In this document: piece after piece, positions 42,461 to 49,259 of the stretch
How the letters are laid out: each line of letters opens with the position of its first letter
How positions within the stretch are numbered: position 1 is the stretch's first letter
The notes under the pieces: generated by a model
The model's input: only the letters and a program-made list of their open reading frames with translations
Database searches by the model: none
What the model was told of the DNA's origin: nothing
Program-made: the position numbers and the translations under genes
DNA from: JANQOH01 sp965201115
GTDB taxonomy: Bacteria > Pseudomonadota > Alphaproteobacteria > UBA7887
Direction: 5' to 3'
DNA length: 64,000 bases
NCBI GenBank assembly: GCA_965201115.1
Contig: OZ241745.1
Location: 2,480,001 to 2,544,000 of the forward strand

Positions 42461-44120
42461 CCCGCATTTCTCATACGGGTGGTTGTCGTGCGGTTTGTGC
42501 GTCGTTGGTTATCGTGCGTGCGTGTTTTCGTGGTCGGGGGGCTTGGCGGGCATTTTCGGGGCGCGTTGGGGCGGTCCGCCGTTTGGCGGTGGGCCGCGTT
42601 CCGGGCTGTTCCTGCGTTGTTGAGGGGAAGGGCGAGAGTGGCCGCGTTACGCCGCGGCGGCGGATAATCGTTGGCAGGCGATACGGAACTCGCGCTGGAA
42701 GGGATGCGCGGCGTTCATGGCGATCTTGACGCGGCGCACGGTGACGCGGACCCAAGCGCCGATCTTGAGCAGTTTCAGGCGCAGGCTCCCGCATGTGGCG
42801 ACCGCCAGTTCGGTGTAGTCGAGGCCGATGCGGCGCAGTGCGCACAGCAACACATAAGCCATGGACGCGAACCACAGGCGCAGCTGGTTGGCCCGCATGG
42901 CCCGCGTCGACGTGCGGTCGGCGAACAAGTCGAGTTGGCACTCCTTGATCCGGTTCTCCATCTCGCCGCGTTGGCAGTAAAGCCGCTCGTAGAGATGCCG
43001 GGCGCGGACCCGATGGGTTGCAATCGAGGTGACGACGAAACGCGGGTTGGCCTTGCCGTGGGTCCACTCGGCCTTGGCGACGACGCGGCGCGCGCAGCTC
43101 CAGCTGTCGCGCGTCCTCCACATGAAGTCCTTGAAGCGGCGTTGCGGCTTGCCCGAACCCGCGCTGTGCGCTTGCGCCGCCGCCAGTTCGGTCTCGACTT
43201 CCGCCGCCAGACAGGGGTTCCGCGCCAAGCCCAACAGGTAATCGACGCCGTTGGCCTCGCACCACGCCATCAGCGCCTCGCGGGCGAACCCCGAATCGGC
43301 GCGCACCATTATCCGCACGCGGGGCCAATGCCGCCGCAACCGCGACACAATCCGCTCAACAGTCTCCACGGCCCCGGCCGCCCCATCCTCATTCGCCGGG
43401 CGCAACCGCGCCGCCAAAAGATGACGACCGCAAGTCGCATAAAGCGGAAGATAGCAATAGCCGCCGTAGTAGCCGTGGAAAAAACGACCCTCCTGGCGAC
43501 CGTGAAGCCGATCGTCCGTGGCGTCGAGATCGATAACCAAGCGAGCCGGGGGCCGCTTGTGCGCCTCCACAAACAGTGTCAGGAACAAATCCTCAATCGC
43601 CGAGCCGTCATGCGCGATCCGGCAATACCGCGACGGCCCCGCGCCCCCCAACTCAAGGCGGTTCAGCGTCGATTTGCCCGCAAGCGGCGCACAGTCCGAA
43701 CGACGCGACGCCAACTTCCCCGCCAACACGGCCATGACCGGATCGTGACGCAACGCATCGTGGTCGTTCAGGTCCTCATATCCCAATGCGATCCCGAACA
43801 CGCGCTGCATGACCAGCGTCCGAACATCGTGCTCGACAAGATGACGCGCACGCCCATCGGTGAAACAGGCCGCAAACCGATCGACCAGACCCACCGCCGC
43901 ATCCGCCCGGCCAGGCAACAATGCCCCCGCGTCCGACGTCACCGTCCCGCCGTCGAACGCCGCCACAACCGCGCGACCGTCGACCGGTTGAAAACCGCCC
44001 AGCGCCGTGCTACACTCCGTCTGCATCGGGGAACACCTCCGTGCCGCGATATGTGCATACTCAACAACACTATATCGCACACAGAGCCCCGATGCCCCAA
44101 ACCCGTATGAGAAATGCGGG
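42461..44120 (-). mobile_element. Complete IS1380-family insertion sequence (1660 bp)
   Basis: The ends are perfect 20-bp inverted repeats: CCCGCATTTCTCATACGGGT at 42461-42480 and its reverse complement at 44101-44120. The 4-bp target duplication TTAG flanks both sides (42457-42460 and 44121-44124). One intact transposase gene lies inside on the minus strand. Length, terminal repeats and a TTAG/TTAA-like duplication all fit IS1380. It inserted at the stop codon of array copy 5; the duplicated TTAG keeps TAG in place. Confidence 0.95.
42647..44026 (-). CDS. IS1380-family transposase
   Basis: A 459-residue DDE transposase. Family signatures are DGGTVTSDAGALL near the N-terminus and ALGYEDLNDHDALRHDP at about 80-96. 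The first acidic residue lies in RLVIDLDATDD (about 166-171), the second in RIMVRADSGFARE (about Asp244), and the catalytic Glu in YCQRGEMENRIKE. The start MQTECSTALGGFQPV at 44026 is the usual IS1380 N-terminus. No frameshift or premature stop is visible, so the element is potentially active. Confidence 0.94.
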   Translation of the reverse strand: MQTECSTALGGFQPVDGRAVVAAFDGGTVTSDAGALLPGRADAAVGLVDRFAACFTDGRARHLVEHDVRTLVMQRVFGIALGYEDLNDHDALRHDPVMAVLAGKLASRRSDCAPLAGKSTLNRLELGGAGPSRYCRIAHDGSAIEDLFLTLFVEAHKRPPARLVIDLDATDDRLHGRQEGRFFHGYYGGYCYLPLYATCGRHLLAARLRPANEDGAAGAVETVERIVSRLRRHWPRVRIMVRADSGFAREALMAWCEANGVDYLLGLARNPCLAAEVETELAAAQAHSAGSGKPQRRFKDFMWRTRDSWSCARRVVAKAEWTHGKANPRFVVTSIATHRVRARHLYERLYCQRGEMENRIKECQLDLFADRTSTRAMRANQLRLWFASMAYVLLCALRRIGLDYTELAVATCGSLRLKLLKIGAWVRVTVRRVKIAMNAAHPFQREFRIACQRLSAAAA

Positions 44121-44213
44121 TTAGGGGCGGCGCCGGCCGATTGCGGCCGGGAGGCTTGCAACGCAGCGCAAATCCTGCCACCGTCGCGACCGTTGGCCGC
44201 CCCGCGCCGGGAG

Positions 44214-44771
44214 ATGATCGTGACGGAATACGAAATCGCCATCGCCACGCTTGAGCTGCGCGAGGCTGCAATTTGGGTAGCCGTCGCGCAGGCGGCTATC
44301 GCTCTCGGCGTCGGCGGCGCGCAGTGCGTTCTGATATGGCGCGGCCTGTATTTCATGCGGCGCTCCGCCGAGTCGCGCGACGAAGGCCTCAAGCTTCAGG
44401 GGGAGGCCGACGAGCGGCGCCACAACGAAGCCATACAGGCCGATGAGCGGCGCCACAAGGAGGCCATACAGGCCGACGAGAAGCGCCACAACGAGGCCAT
44501 GAAGGCGCTGGCCGACCGTCACGCCGCAACCATGAAGGCCGAGGCCGACCGCCATGCCGAGGCCATGCAGGCGTTCGAGAGGCAGGAGCGCGAATCGGAC
44601 CGGCGCCATACCGAGGCGATGGAGGCGCACGCCGCGACAATGGAGGCGGCGGAACGCCGGGAGCGCGAATCTTTGCGGCGCCACGAAGAAACCATGGCCG
44701 CGCTGGACGCGCAGCGCAGGGGCATGGAAACCCTGATAGAACGCACTGCGCCGGCGAGCGCTCAAGGTTAG
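44214..44771 (+). CDS. Array copy 6: single-TM hendecad coiled-coil protein (185 aa)
   Basis: The longest intact member: type A N-terminus, five 11-residue units as in copy 5, and an additional HAATMEAAERRER unit like the one in copy 3. It has the short C-type ending (TLIERTAPASAQG). It lies immediately right of the IS element, preceded by the 89-bp spacer and CGGGAG. ATG 44214 or GTG 44220 could be the start. Confidence 0.75.
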   Translation: MIVTEYEIAIATLELREAAIWVAVAQAAIALGVGGAQCVLIWRGLYFMRRSAESRDEGLKLQGEADERRHNEAIQADERRHKEAIQADEKRHNEAMKALADRHAATMKAEADRHAEAMQAFERQERESDRRHTEAMEAHAATMEAAERRERESLRRHEETMAALDAQRRGMETLIERTAPASAQG

Positions 44772-44860
44772 GGGCGGCGCCGGCCGATTGCGGCCGGGAG
44801 GCTTGCAACGCAGCGCAAATCCTGCCACCGTCGCGACCGTTGGCCGCCCCGCGCCGGGAG

Positions 44861-45229
44861 ATGATCGTGACGGAATACGAAATCGCCATCGCCACGCTTG
44901 AGCTGCGCGAGGCTGCAATTTGGGTAGCCGTTGCGCAGGCGGCCATCGCTCTCGGCGTCGGCGGCGCGCAGTGCGTTCCGATATGGCGCGGCCTCCGGCT
45001 CATGGAGCAGGATCTCGAGCGCCGCCGCCGCTGGTGGGACGAATGGAGCCGCGAGCACGACCGCCGCCATGCCGAAACGATGCGCGAGCTGGAGGCGAAA
45101 CGATTGCGGACGATGGCGGCGGGAACGGCGACCGCGGCCGGCGGCCCGAAACCGGCGATACCGGCCCCGCAACGGCATGGCGCCGGTCGCGGGCAAGAGG
45201 ACGAATCCGGCCATCGGGAAACGGGGTAG
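44861..45229 (+). CDS. Array copy 7: short divergent member (122 aa)
   Basis: The N-terminal 40 residues match copies 5 and 6 exactly apart from Leu to Pro in CVPIWRGL. The hendecad rod is replaced by a different helix, RLMEQDLERRRRWWDEWSRE followed by RRHAETMRELEAKRLRTM, and a disordered Pro/Gly tail. The same distal helix survives as the remnant at 39582-39704. This may be the ancestral form from which the hendecad versions expanded, or an edge recombinant. Confidence 0.7.
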   Translation: MIVTEYEIAIATLELREAAIWVAVAQAAIALGVGGAQCVPIWRGLRLMEQDLERRRRWWDEWSREHDRRHAETMRELEAKRLRTMAAGTATAAGGPKPAIPAPQRHGAGRGQEDESGHRETG

Positions 45230-45289
45230 GGATACGGAGGGCGTTCGTTCGGCAAATGCCGAACGCTCAATTCGCGAATCGCATGTACC

Positions 45290-45385
45290 CGCGGCGCCTC
45301 GGGGGCGGGATGCTTGGGGCGGCGCCGCGCCTGCCGCAAACGTGCGGGCGGGGACGCCCGCGCACCCAAGCCCTTCGGCGGGGTT
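45290..45385 (-). repeat. Dispersed intergenic repeat, module 2 (short form)
   Basis: A reverse-oriented module 2 copy with its core at 45340-45367, followed on the minus strand by TTTGCGGCAGGCGCGGCGCC. It lies between array copy 7 and purK; nothing else was seen in 45230-45432. The same element lies next to bcp, the oxidoreductase, tlyA and the AAA genes. Confidence 0.65.
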
Positions 45386-45432
45386 GCCGCGGAGTCGATA
45401 TCGATGGCGCTTGGTATCGGTAACCCTTGGCG

Positions 45433-46548
45433 CTACCCGCCGGGGCCGGTTTGCGGGGGCTTGAGGAGGGTTACGTGGCCCATCTTGCGGCCGGGGCGGG
45501 TTTCCGCCTTGCCGTAGATGTGGAGTTTGGCCAGCGAGTCGGCAAGCCAGCGGGGCCAGTCTTCGACGTCGGCGCCCAAGAGGTTATGCATCTCGGCGTC
45601 GGCAAGCCGCGCGGTCGAGCCGAGCGGCAGGCCGCAGGCGGCGCGCACCGCCTGTTCGAACTGGCCCGTGGCGCAGGCGTCCAGCGTCCAGTGGCCCGAA
45701 TTGTGCGGCCGCGGCGCGATCTCGTTGACCGGCACGCCGCCGTCGCGCGCCACGAACATTTCCACCGCGAGCAGGCCCACGATATCCAGCGCCTCGGCAA
45801 TGCGCCCGGCCGCGGCGCGCGCCGCCGCGGCCGCCGCGGCGGAAATCCGCGCCGGAACGCGCGTCGTGCGGAGAACGCCATCGACATGGAGGTTTTCCGC
45901 CGCCTCCCAGGCGGCGATGCGCCCGTCGAGGCCGCGCGCGACGATCACGGAGATCTCGCACGCGAAATCCACGCGCGCCTCCAGTATCGCCGCGCCGGGG
46001 GCGCCGATGGCGGCCCACGCGGCTGCGGGATCGGTATCGGCGTTCACGGGCGCCTGACCCTTGCCGTCGTATCCCATCCGCGCGGTCTTGAGGATGCAGT
46101 CGCCGCCCAGGCTTGCGCGGACGCGGGCGATGTCTTCCGGCCCCCCGACGGGCGCCCAAGCGGCGGTCGGCGCGCCGATTTCCGCCATCAGGCGTTTCTC
46201 GGCCCGCCGGTCCTGCGCGGCGGCGAGCGCGCGCGGCCCCGGGCGCACGGGCGCGGCGGCCGCCAGCCGCTCCGCCGCCGCGAGCGGTACGTTCTCGAAC
46301 TCCAGTGTGACGACGTCGACGGCGGCGGCGAAACGGTCGAGCGCGGCCGCGTCGCCGTAGTCGGCCACGGTGGCCTCGGCGGCGACGCCGAGCGCCGGTG
46401 CGTCGGGCTCGGGGCAAAACACATGCGCGCGATAGCCCAGCCGTGCGGCCGCCAGCGCAAGCATGCGCCCGAGCTGCCCGCCGCCGAGTATCCCGATCGC
46501 CGCGCCGGGCGGTATCGGCGCGTCGCGGCTTCGCCCCGCGCGCGTCAT
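45433..46548 (-). CDS. purK: N5-carboxyaminoimidazole ribonucleotide synthase
   Basis: A 371-residue ATP-grasp enzyme that carboxylates AIR with ATP and bicarbonate in purine synthesis. The N-terminal motif is IGILGGGQLGRMLALAA. VTLEFENVPLAAAERL, KTARMGYDGKGQ and the metal-binding NEIAPRPHNSGHWTLDAC are all present. Its start at 46548 overlaps the purE stop (ATGA), giving a translationally coupled purE-purK operon. Confidence 0.95.
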   Translation of the reverse strand: MTRAGRSRDAPIPPGAAIGILGGGQLGRMLALAAARLGYRAHVFCPEPDAPALGVAAEATVADYGDAAALDRFAAAVDVVTLEFENVPLAAAERLAAAAPVRPGPRALAAAQDRRAEKRLMAEIGAPTAAWAPVGGPEDIARVRASLGGDCILKTARMGYDGKGQAPVNADTDPAAAWAAIGAPGAAILEARVDFACEISVIVARGLDGRIAAWEAAENLHVDGVLRTTRVPARISAAAAAAARAAAGRIAEALDIVGLLAVEMFVARDGGVPVNEIAPRPHNSGHWTLDACATGQFEQAVRAACGLPLGSTARLADAEMHNLLGADVEDWPRWLADSLAKLHIYGKAETRPGRKMGHVTLLKPPQTGPGG

Positions 46549-47051
46549 GCCGTTTCGCTTGGCAATGCGCGCGGCGATTCGGAGACGGCGGCGGTCTGCT
46601 TGCGGCGCCATTCGGCGAGCGCCGCCGCCGCCGCCGGATCGCCGAGGCCGACGATGGAGGCGGCGAGGAGCGCCGCGTTCACCGCGCCCGCGCGGCCGAT
46701 CGCCAGCGCGCCGACGGGAACCCCGGCGGGCATCTGCACGATCGACAGCAGGCTGTCGAGGCCGTTGAGATGCTCCGACCGCATGGGCACGCCGAGCACG
46801 GGAAGCGTTGTCTTGGCCGCCAGCATGCCCGGCAGGTGGGCCGCGCCGCCGGCGCCGGCGACAATGACCTTCAGCCCGCGCGCCGCCGCTTCTTCCGCGT
46901 AGCGGAACAGGCGATCGGGCGTGCGATGGGCCGACACGATTCGCGTTTCGGCCGCGACGCCGAGTTCGGCGAGGGTTTCGGCGGCGCGGCGCATGGTCTC
47001 CCAGTCGGACCGGGAGCCCATGACGACGCCGACGCGCGGAGTTGCGCCCAT
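46545..47051 (-). CDS. purE: N5-carboxyaminoimidazole ribonucleotide mutase
   Basis: A 168-residue class I PurE that moves the carboxylate of N5-CAIR to C4. The conserved VGVVMGSRSDWETM start, SAHRTPDRLFRYAEEA (with the catalytic His) and VIVAGAGGAAHLPGMLAAKT follow in order, then GVPMRSEHLNGLDSLLSIVQ. The length matches the family. It is upstream of purK in the same operon and 17 bp downstream of the DUF465 gene. Confidence 0.95.
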   Translation of the reverse strand: MGATPRVGVVMGSRSDWETMRRAAETLAELGVAAETRIVSAHRTPDRLFRYAEEAAARGLKVIVAGAGGAAHLPGMLAAKTTLPVLGVPMRSEHLNGLDSLLSIVQMPAGVPVGALAIGRAGAVNAALLAASIVGLGDPAAAAALAEWRRKQTAAVSESPRALPSETA

Positions 47052-47067
47052 GCGCGCGCGGCGCGGG

Positions 47068-47265
47068 TCAGGCGGCGGCTTCGGGCGCCAGCTGGCTTTC
47101 GAGCCGGTTTATTTCGTCCTTGATCGCCAGTTTGCGCTTCTTCAATCGCAGGATTTGCACGTCGTCGTAAACGCCTCCGTTCGTCATCTCGCGGATCTGC
47201 TCGTCCAGAACCGAATGCTCCGCGCGCAGTCTTTCCAACTGCTCGGCCATGGTTTCCTGATTCAT
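47068..47265 (-). CDS. DUF465 (YdcH-family) small helical protein
   Basis: 65 residues forming a helical hairpin: EQLERLRAEHSVLDEQIREM, then a turn (TNGGVYDD) and LRLKKRKLAIKDEINRLE. The K-K-R-K-L-x-x-K-D-E signature identifies DUF465/YdcH, widespread in proteobacteria and of unknown function. It may be the first gene of the purEK transcript. ATG 47250 is an alternative start. Confidence 0.88.
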   Translation of the reverse strand: MNQETMAEQLERLRAEHSVLDEQIREMTNGGVYDDVQILRLKKRKLAIKDEINRLESQLAPEAAA

Positions 47266-47416
47266 CGGCGCCAGCGGCTCCCTGTGTATCGTGCGTTCCG
47301 GCGGCGCCGCCGCACCGGCGGCCCGCGCGCGCAACGCAATAGCACGAATCGCCGCGCAAGGGAACGGGGCGCCGCAAGGCGGGCGCGGGCGCATATGCCG
47401 GGCTACGATGCGCGCC

Positions 47417-48112
47417 ATGCCGAACGCGCAGTCCCCGCCCCGGTTTCCGTCGCTCGCCATTGTCATCCCGACGCTGAACGCGGCGGAGACCTTGCCGGCG
47501 GTCTTGCGGGCGGTCGCCGGCGCGGCGGGCGACACGGCGGTAGCCGACGGCGGCTCGACCGACGCCACGCACGCGGTCGCGCGCGCCGCGGGGGCGCGCG
47601 TTATCGCCGCGCCGCGCGGGCGCGGAACGCAGCTCGCCGCCGGGGCGGCGGAAGCGGCGGGCGACTGGCTGCTCTTCCTGCACGCCGATTCGCGCCCGCT
47701 TCCGGGCTGGGCCGAGGCCGCCGGCGCGTTCATGGCGCGCCCCGGCGCGGCGGAGCGGGCGGCGGCTTTCCGCTTCGCGATCGATCTGCCGGGGCCGGCG
47801 GCGCGGCGGCTCGAACGCGCGGTCGCCTGGCGCTCCCGCGCGCTCGGCCTGCCCTGGGGCGACCAGGGCCTGCTCATCCCGCGCGCGCTGTACGACCGCG
47901 TCGGCGGGTTCGCGCCGATCCCGCTGATGGAAGACGTGGACATGGCGCGGCGCCTCGGCCGGCGGCGGATCGCGCTGCTCGACGCCGCGGTCCTGACCTC
48001 GGGGCGGCGCTACCGGCGCGGCGTCGCGCGGCGGGCGGCGTTCAACCTGTGCTGTCTCGCGCTGTACTTTCTCGGCGTCCCGCCGCGGCGGATCGCGCGC
48101 CTCTACGGTTGA
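47417..48112 (+). CDS. Family 2 glycosyltransferase (TIGR04283 type)
   Basis: A GT-A fold transferase of about 231 residues. The start is LAIVIPTLNAAETLP, the nucleotide-sugar site VADGGSTDATHAVARAAG, the metal-binding DxD equivalent FLHADSRPLP, and the acceptor loop MEDVDMARRLGR. The TIGR04283 group usually sits beside a DUF2064/TIGR04282 gene, as here. Genes of this pair are often labelled arsenosugar synthesis, but that naming rests on context elsewhere and should not be assumed. ATG 47408 is an alternative start. Confidence 0.87.
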   Translation: MPNAQSPPRFPSLAIVIPTLNAAETLPAVLRAVAGAAGDTAVADGGSTDATHAVARAAGARVIAAPRGRGTQLAAGAAEAAGDWLLFLHADSRPLPGWAEAAGAFMARPGAAERAAAFRFAIDLPGPAARRLERAVAWRSRALGLPWGDQGLLIPRALYDRVGGFAPIPLMEDVDMARRLGRRRIALLDAAVLTSGRRYRRGVARRAAFNLCCLALYFLGVPPRRIARLYG

Positions 48113-48119
48113 CCGGCGG

Positions 48120-48752
48120 ATGCTCCGCCCGCATCGGCGCGTTCTCGCGATTTTCGTCAAGGCGCCGCGGCGCGGGGCGGTCAAGACCCGGCTGGCGCGC
48201 GGCATCGGCGCGGCGGCCGCCTGGCGTTTCTACCGCGAATGCGCGCGCGGAACGGTTCGCCGGCTGGCGCGCGGCGGGCGCTGGCGCTGCATCCTCGCGG
48301 TGACGCCCGATCGCTTCCGCCGCAAGGGGCGCTTTTGGCCTGCCGGCGTCGAGCGCGCCCCGCAGGGCGGGGGCGATCTCGGCGAGCGCATGGCGCGCGC
48401 CGCGCGCGCCGCGGCGCCGGGGCCGGTCGTCATCGTCGGCTCCGACATTCCCGAGCTCGCGCCGCGCCACGCCGAGGCCGCGTTCCGCGCGCTGGAGACA
48501 TGCGACGCCGTGTTCGGCCCGGCTTCCGACGGGGGGTATTGGCTGGTCGGCCTGCGGGGCCGCGCGGCGCGGCGGCCGCCGTTCCGGGGCGTCGCGTGGT
48601 CGAGCCCGCGCGCGCTCGCCGACACGGCGGCGAATCTGCCGCCCGGCGCGCGCATCCGGTTTCTCGAAACGCTCGACGATATCGACGACGGCGCGGCGTG
48701 GCGCCGCATGCGCGCCGCCGTTAACCCTCGGCTTCGCGCAAACGCGGCATGA
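48120..48752 (+). CDS. DUF2064/TIGR04282-family nucleotidyltransferase-like glycosyltransferase
   Basis: A 210-residue protein with the signature start LAIFVKAPRRGAVKTRLARG, the VIVGSDIPELAPRH motif and the GPASDGGYWLVGL block that define the TIGR04282/CofC-like fold. The end has the conserved FLETLDDIDD. It follows the TIGR04283 gene after 7 bp and is almost certainly co-transcribed with it. Its 3' end overlaps the convergent moaB by 32 bp. The substrate is unknown. Confidence 0.88.
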   Translation: MLRPHRRVLAIFVKAPRRGAVKTRLARGIGAAAAWRFYRECARGTVRRLARGGRWRCILAVTPDRFRRKGRFWPAGVERAPQGGGDLGERMARAARAAAPGPVVIVGSDIPELAPRHAEAAFRALETCDAVFGPASDGGYWLVGLRGRAARRPPFRGVAWSSPRALADTAANLPPGARIRFLETLDDIDDGAAWRRMRAAVNPRLRANAA

Positions 48753-49257
48753 GCTCGACGAAATTGCAGGGCCTGAAGCGGTAGTCGAGCTGGTGAACCA
48801 GTATCTCGTCCCAGGCGTCGCAACAGGCGCCGGGCGAACCGGGAAGCGCGAACAGATAGGTTCCGCCCGCGACGCCCGCGGTGGCGCGCGACTGGATCGT
48901 CGAGGTTCCGATCTTGCGGAACGAATTCGCGCGGAACAGCTCGCCGAAGCCGGGTATCGGCTTGTCGTAAAAACTCTCGAAGGTTTCCGGCGTGACGTCG
49001 CGCCCGGTCACGCCGGTGCCGCCGGTAGCGATCGCGGCGTCGATGGCGGGATCGGCGATCCACGTCTTCAGCGCCGCGCCGATGGCCGCGCGGTCGTCGC
49101 GCACGATGACGCGCGCGGCGAGCCTGTGCCCCGCGGCGCGCACCCGCTCAGCGAGAACCGCGCCGGATTTGTCGTCGGCTTCCGCGCGCGTGTCCGACAC
49201 CGTCATGACGGCGATGTTTACCGCCAGGAAGGGCCGCTTTTCGTCGATCCCCGGCAT
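48721..49257 (-). CDS. moaB: Molybdenum cofactor biosynthesis protein B
   Basis: 178 residues of the MoaB/MogA fold, which adenylates molybdopterin before metal insertion. The motifs are AVMTVSDTRAEADDKSG, IATGGTGVTGRDVTPE and LFALPGSPGACCDAWDEIL. The start at 49257 lies 2 bp after the stop of the lytic transglycosylase gene on the same strand, suggesting co-transcription. The 3' end overlaps the convergent DUF2064 gene. Confidence 0.93.
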   Translation of the reverse strand: MPGIDEKRPFLAVNIAVMTVSDTRAEADDKSGAVLAERVRAAGHRLAARVIVRDDRAAIGAALKTWIADPAIDAAIATGGTGVTGRDVTPETFESFYDKPIPGFGELFRANSFRKIGTSTIQSRATAGVAGGTYLFALPGSPGACCDAWDEILVHQLDYRFRPCNFVELMPRLREAEG

Positions 49258-49259
49258 GG

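Larger units (their letters stand above)
39746..45229 (+). repeat. Seven-copy tandem gene array of membrane-anchored hendecad coiled-coil proteins
   Basis: Seven direct repeats of one gene (starts 39746, 40326, 40850, 41397, 41924, 44214, 44861) share long identical DNA blocks, for example the 524-bp period between copies 2 and 3. Each encodes a short N-terminal region, one TM helix ending CVLIWRGLYFM or CVLIWIGLRFM, then 11-residue repeats of the form ADEKRHNEAMK. An IS1380-type element splits the array between copies 5 and 6. N-terminal and C-terminal types are shuffled among copies. Confidence 0.85.

Noticed and set aside
42481..42646. A second gene within the IS element's left end
   Set aside because: Frames in this G/T-skewed stretch give low-complexity products without motifs. 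IS1380 elements normally carry a single gene.
44772..44860. Intrinsic terminators between the array genes
   Set aside because: The spacer hairpin (CCGGCC/GGCCGG) has no following T-run and recurs identically between genes that would benefit from co-transcription.
39746..45229. Apolipoprotein-like or tail-fibre phage genes
   Set aside because: The charged helical repeats could suggest these, but there are no phage structural genes nearby and each copy has an N-terminal membrane helix instead of a fibre anchor.
47417..48752. Arsenosugar biosynthesis operon
   Set aside because: The TIGR04283/TIGR04282 names come from a different gene context. No arsM or radical-SAM partner is present, so only the fold is reported.
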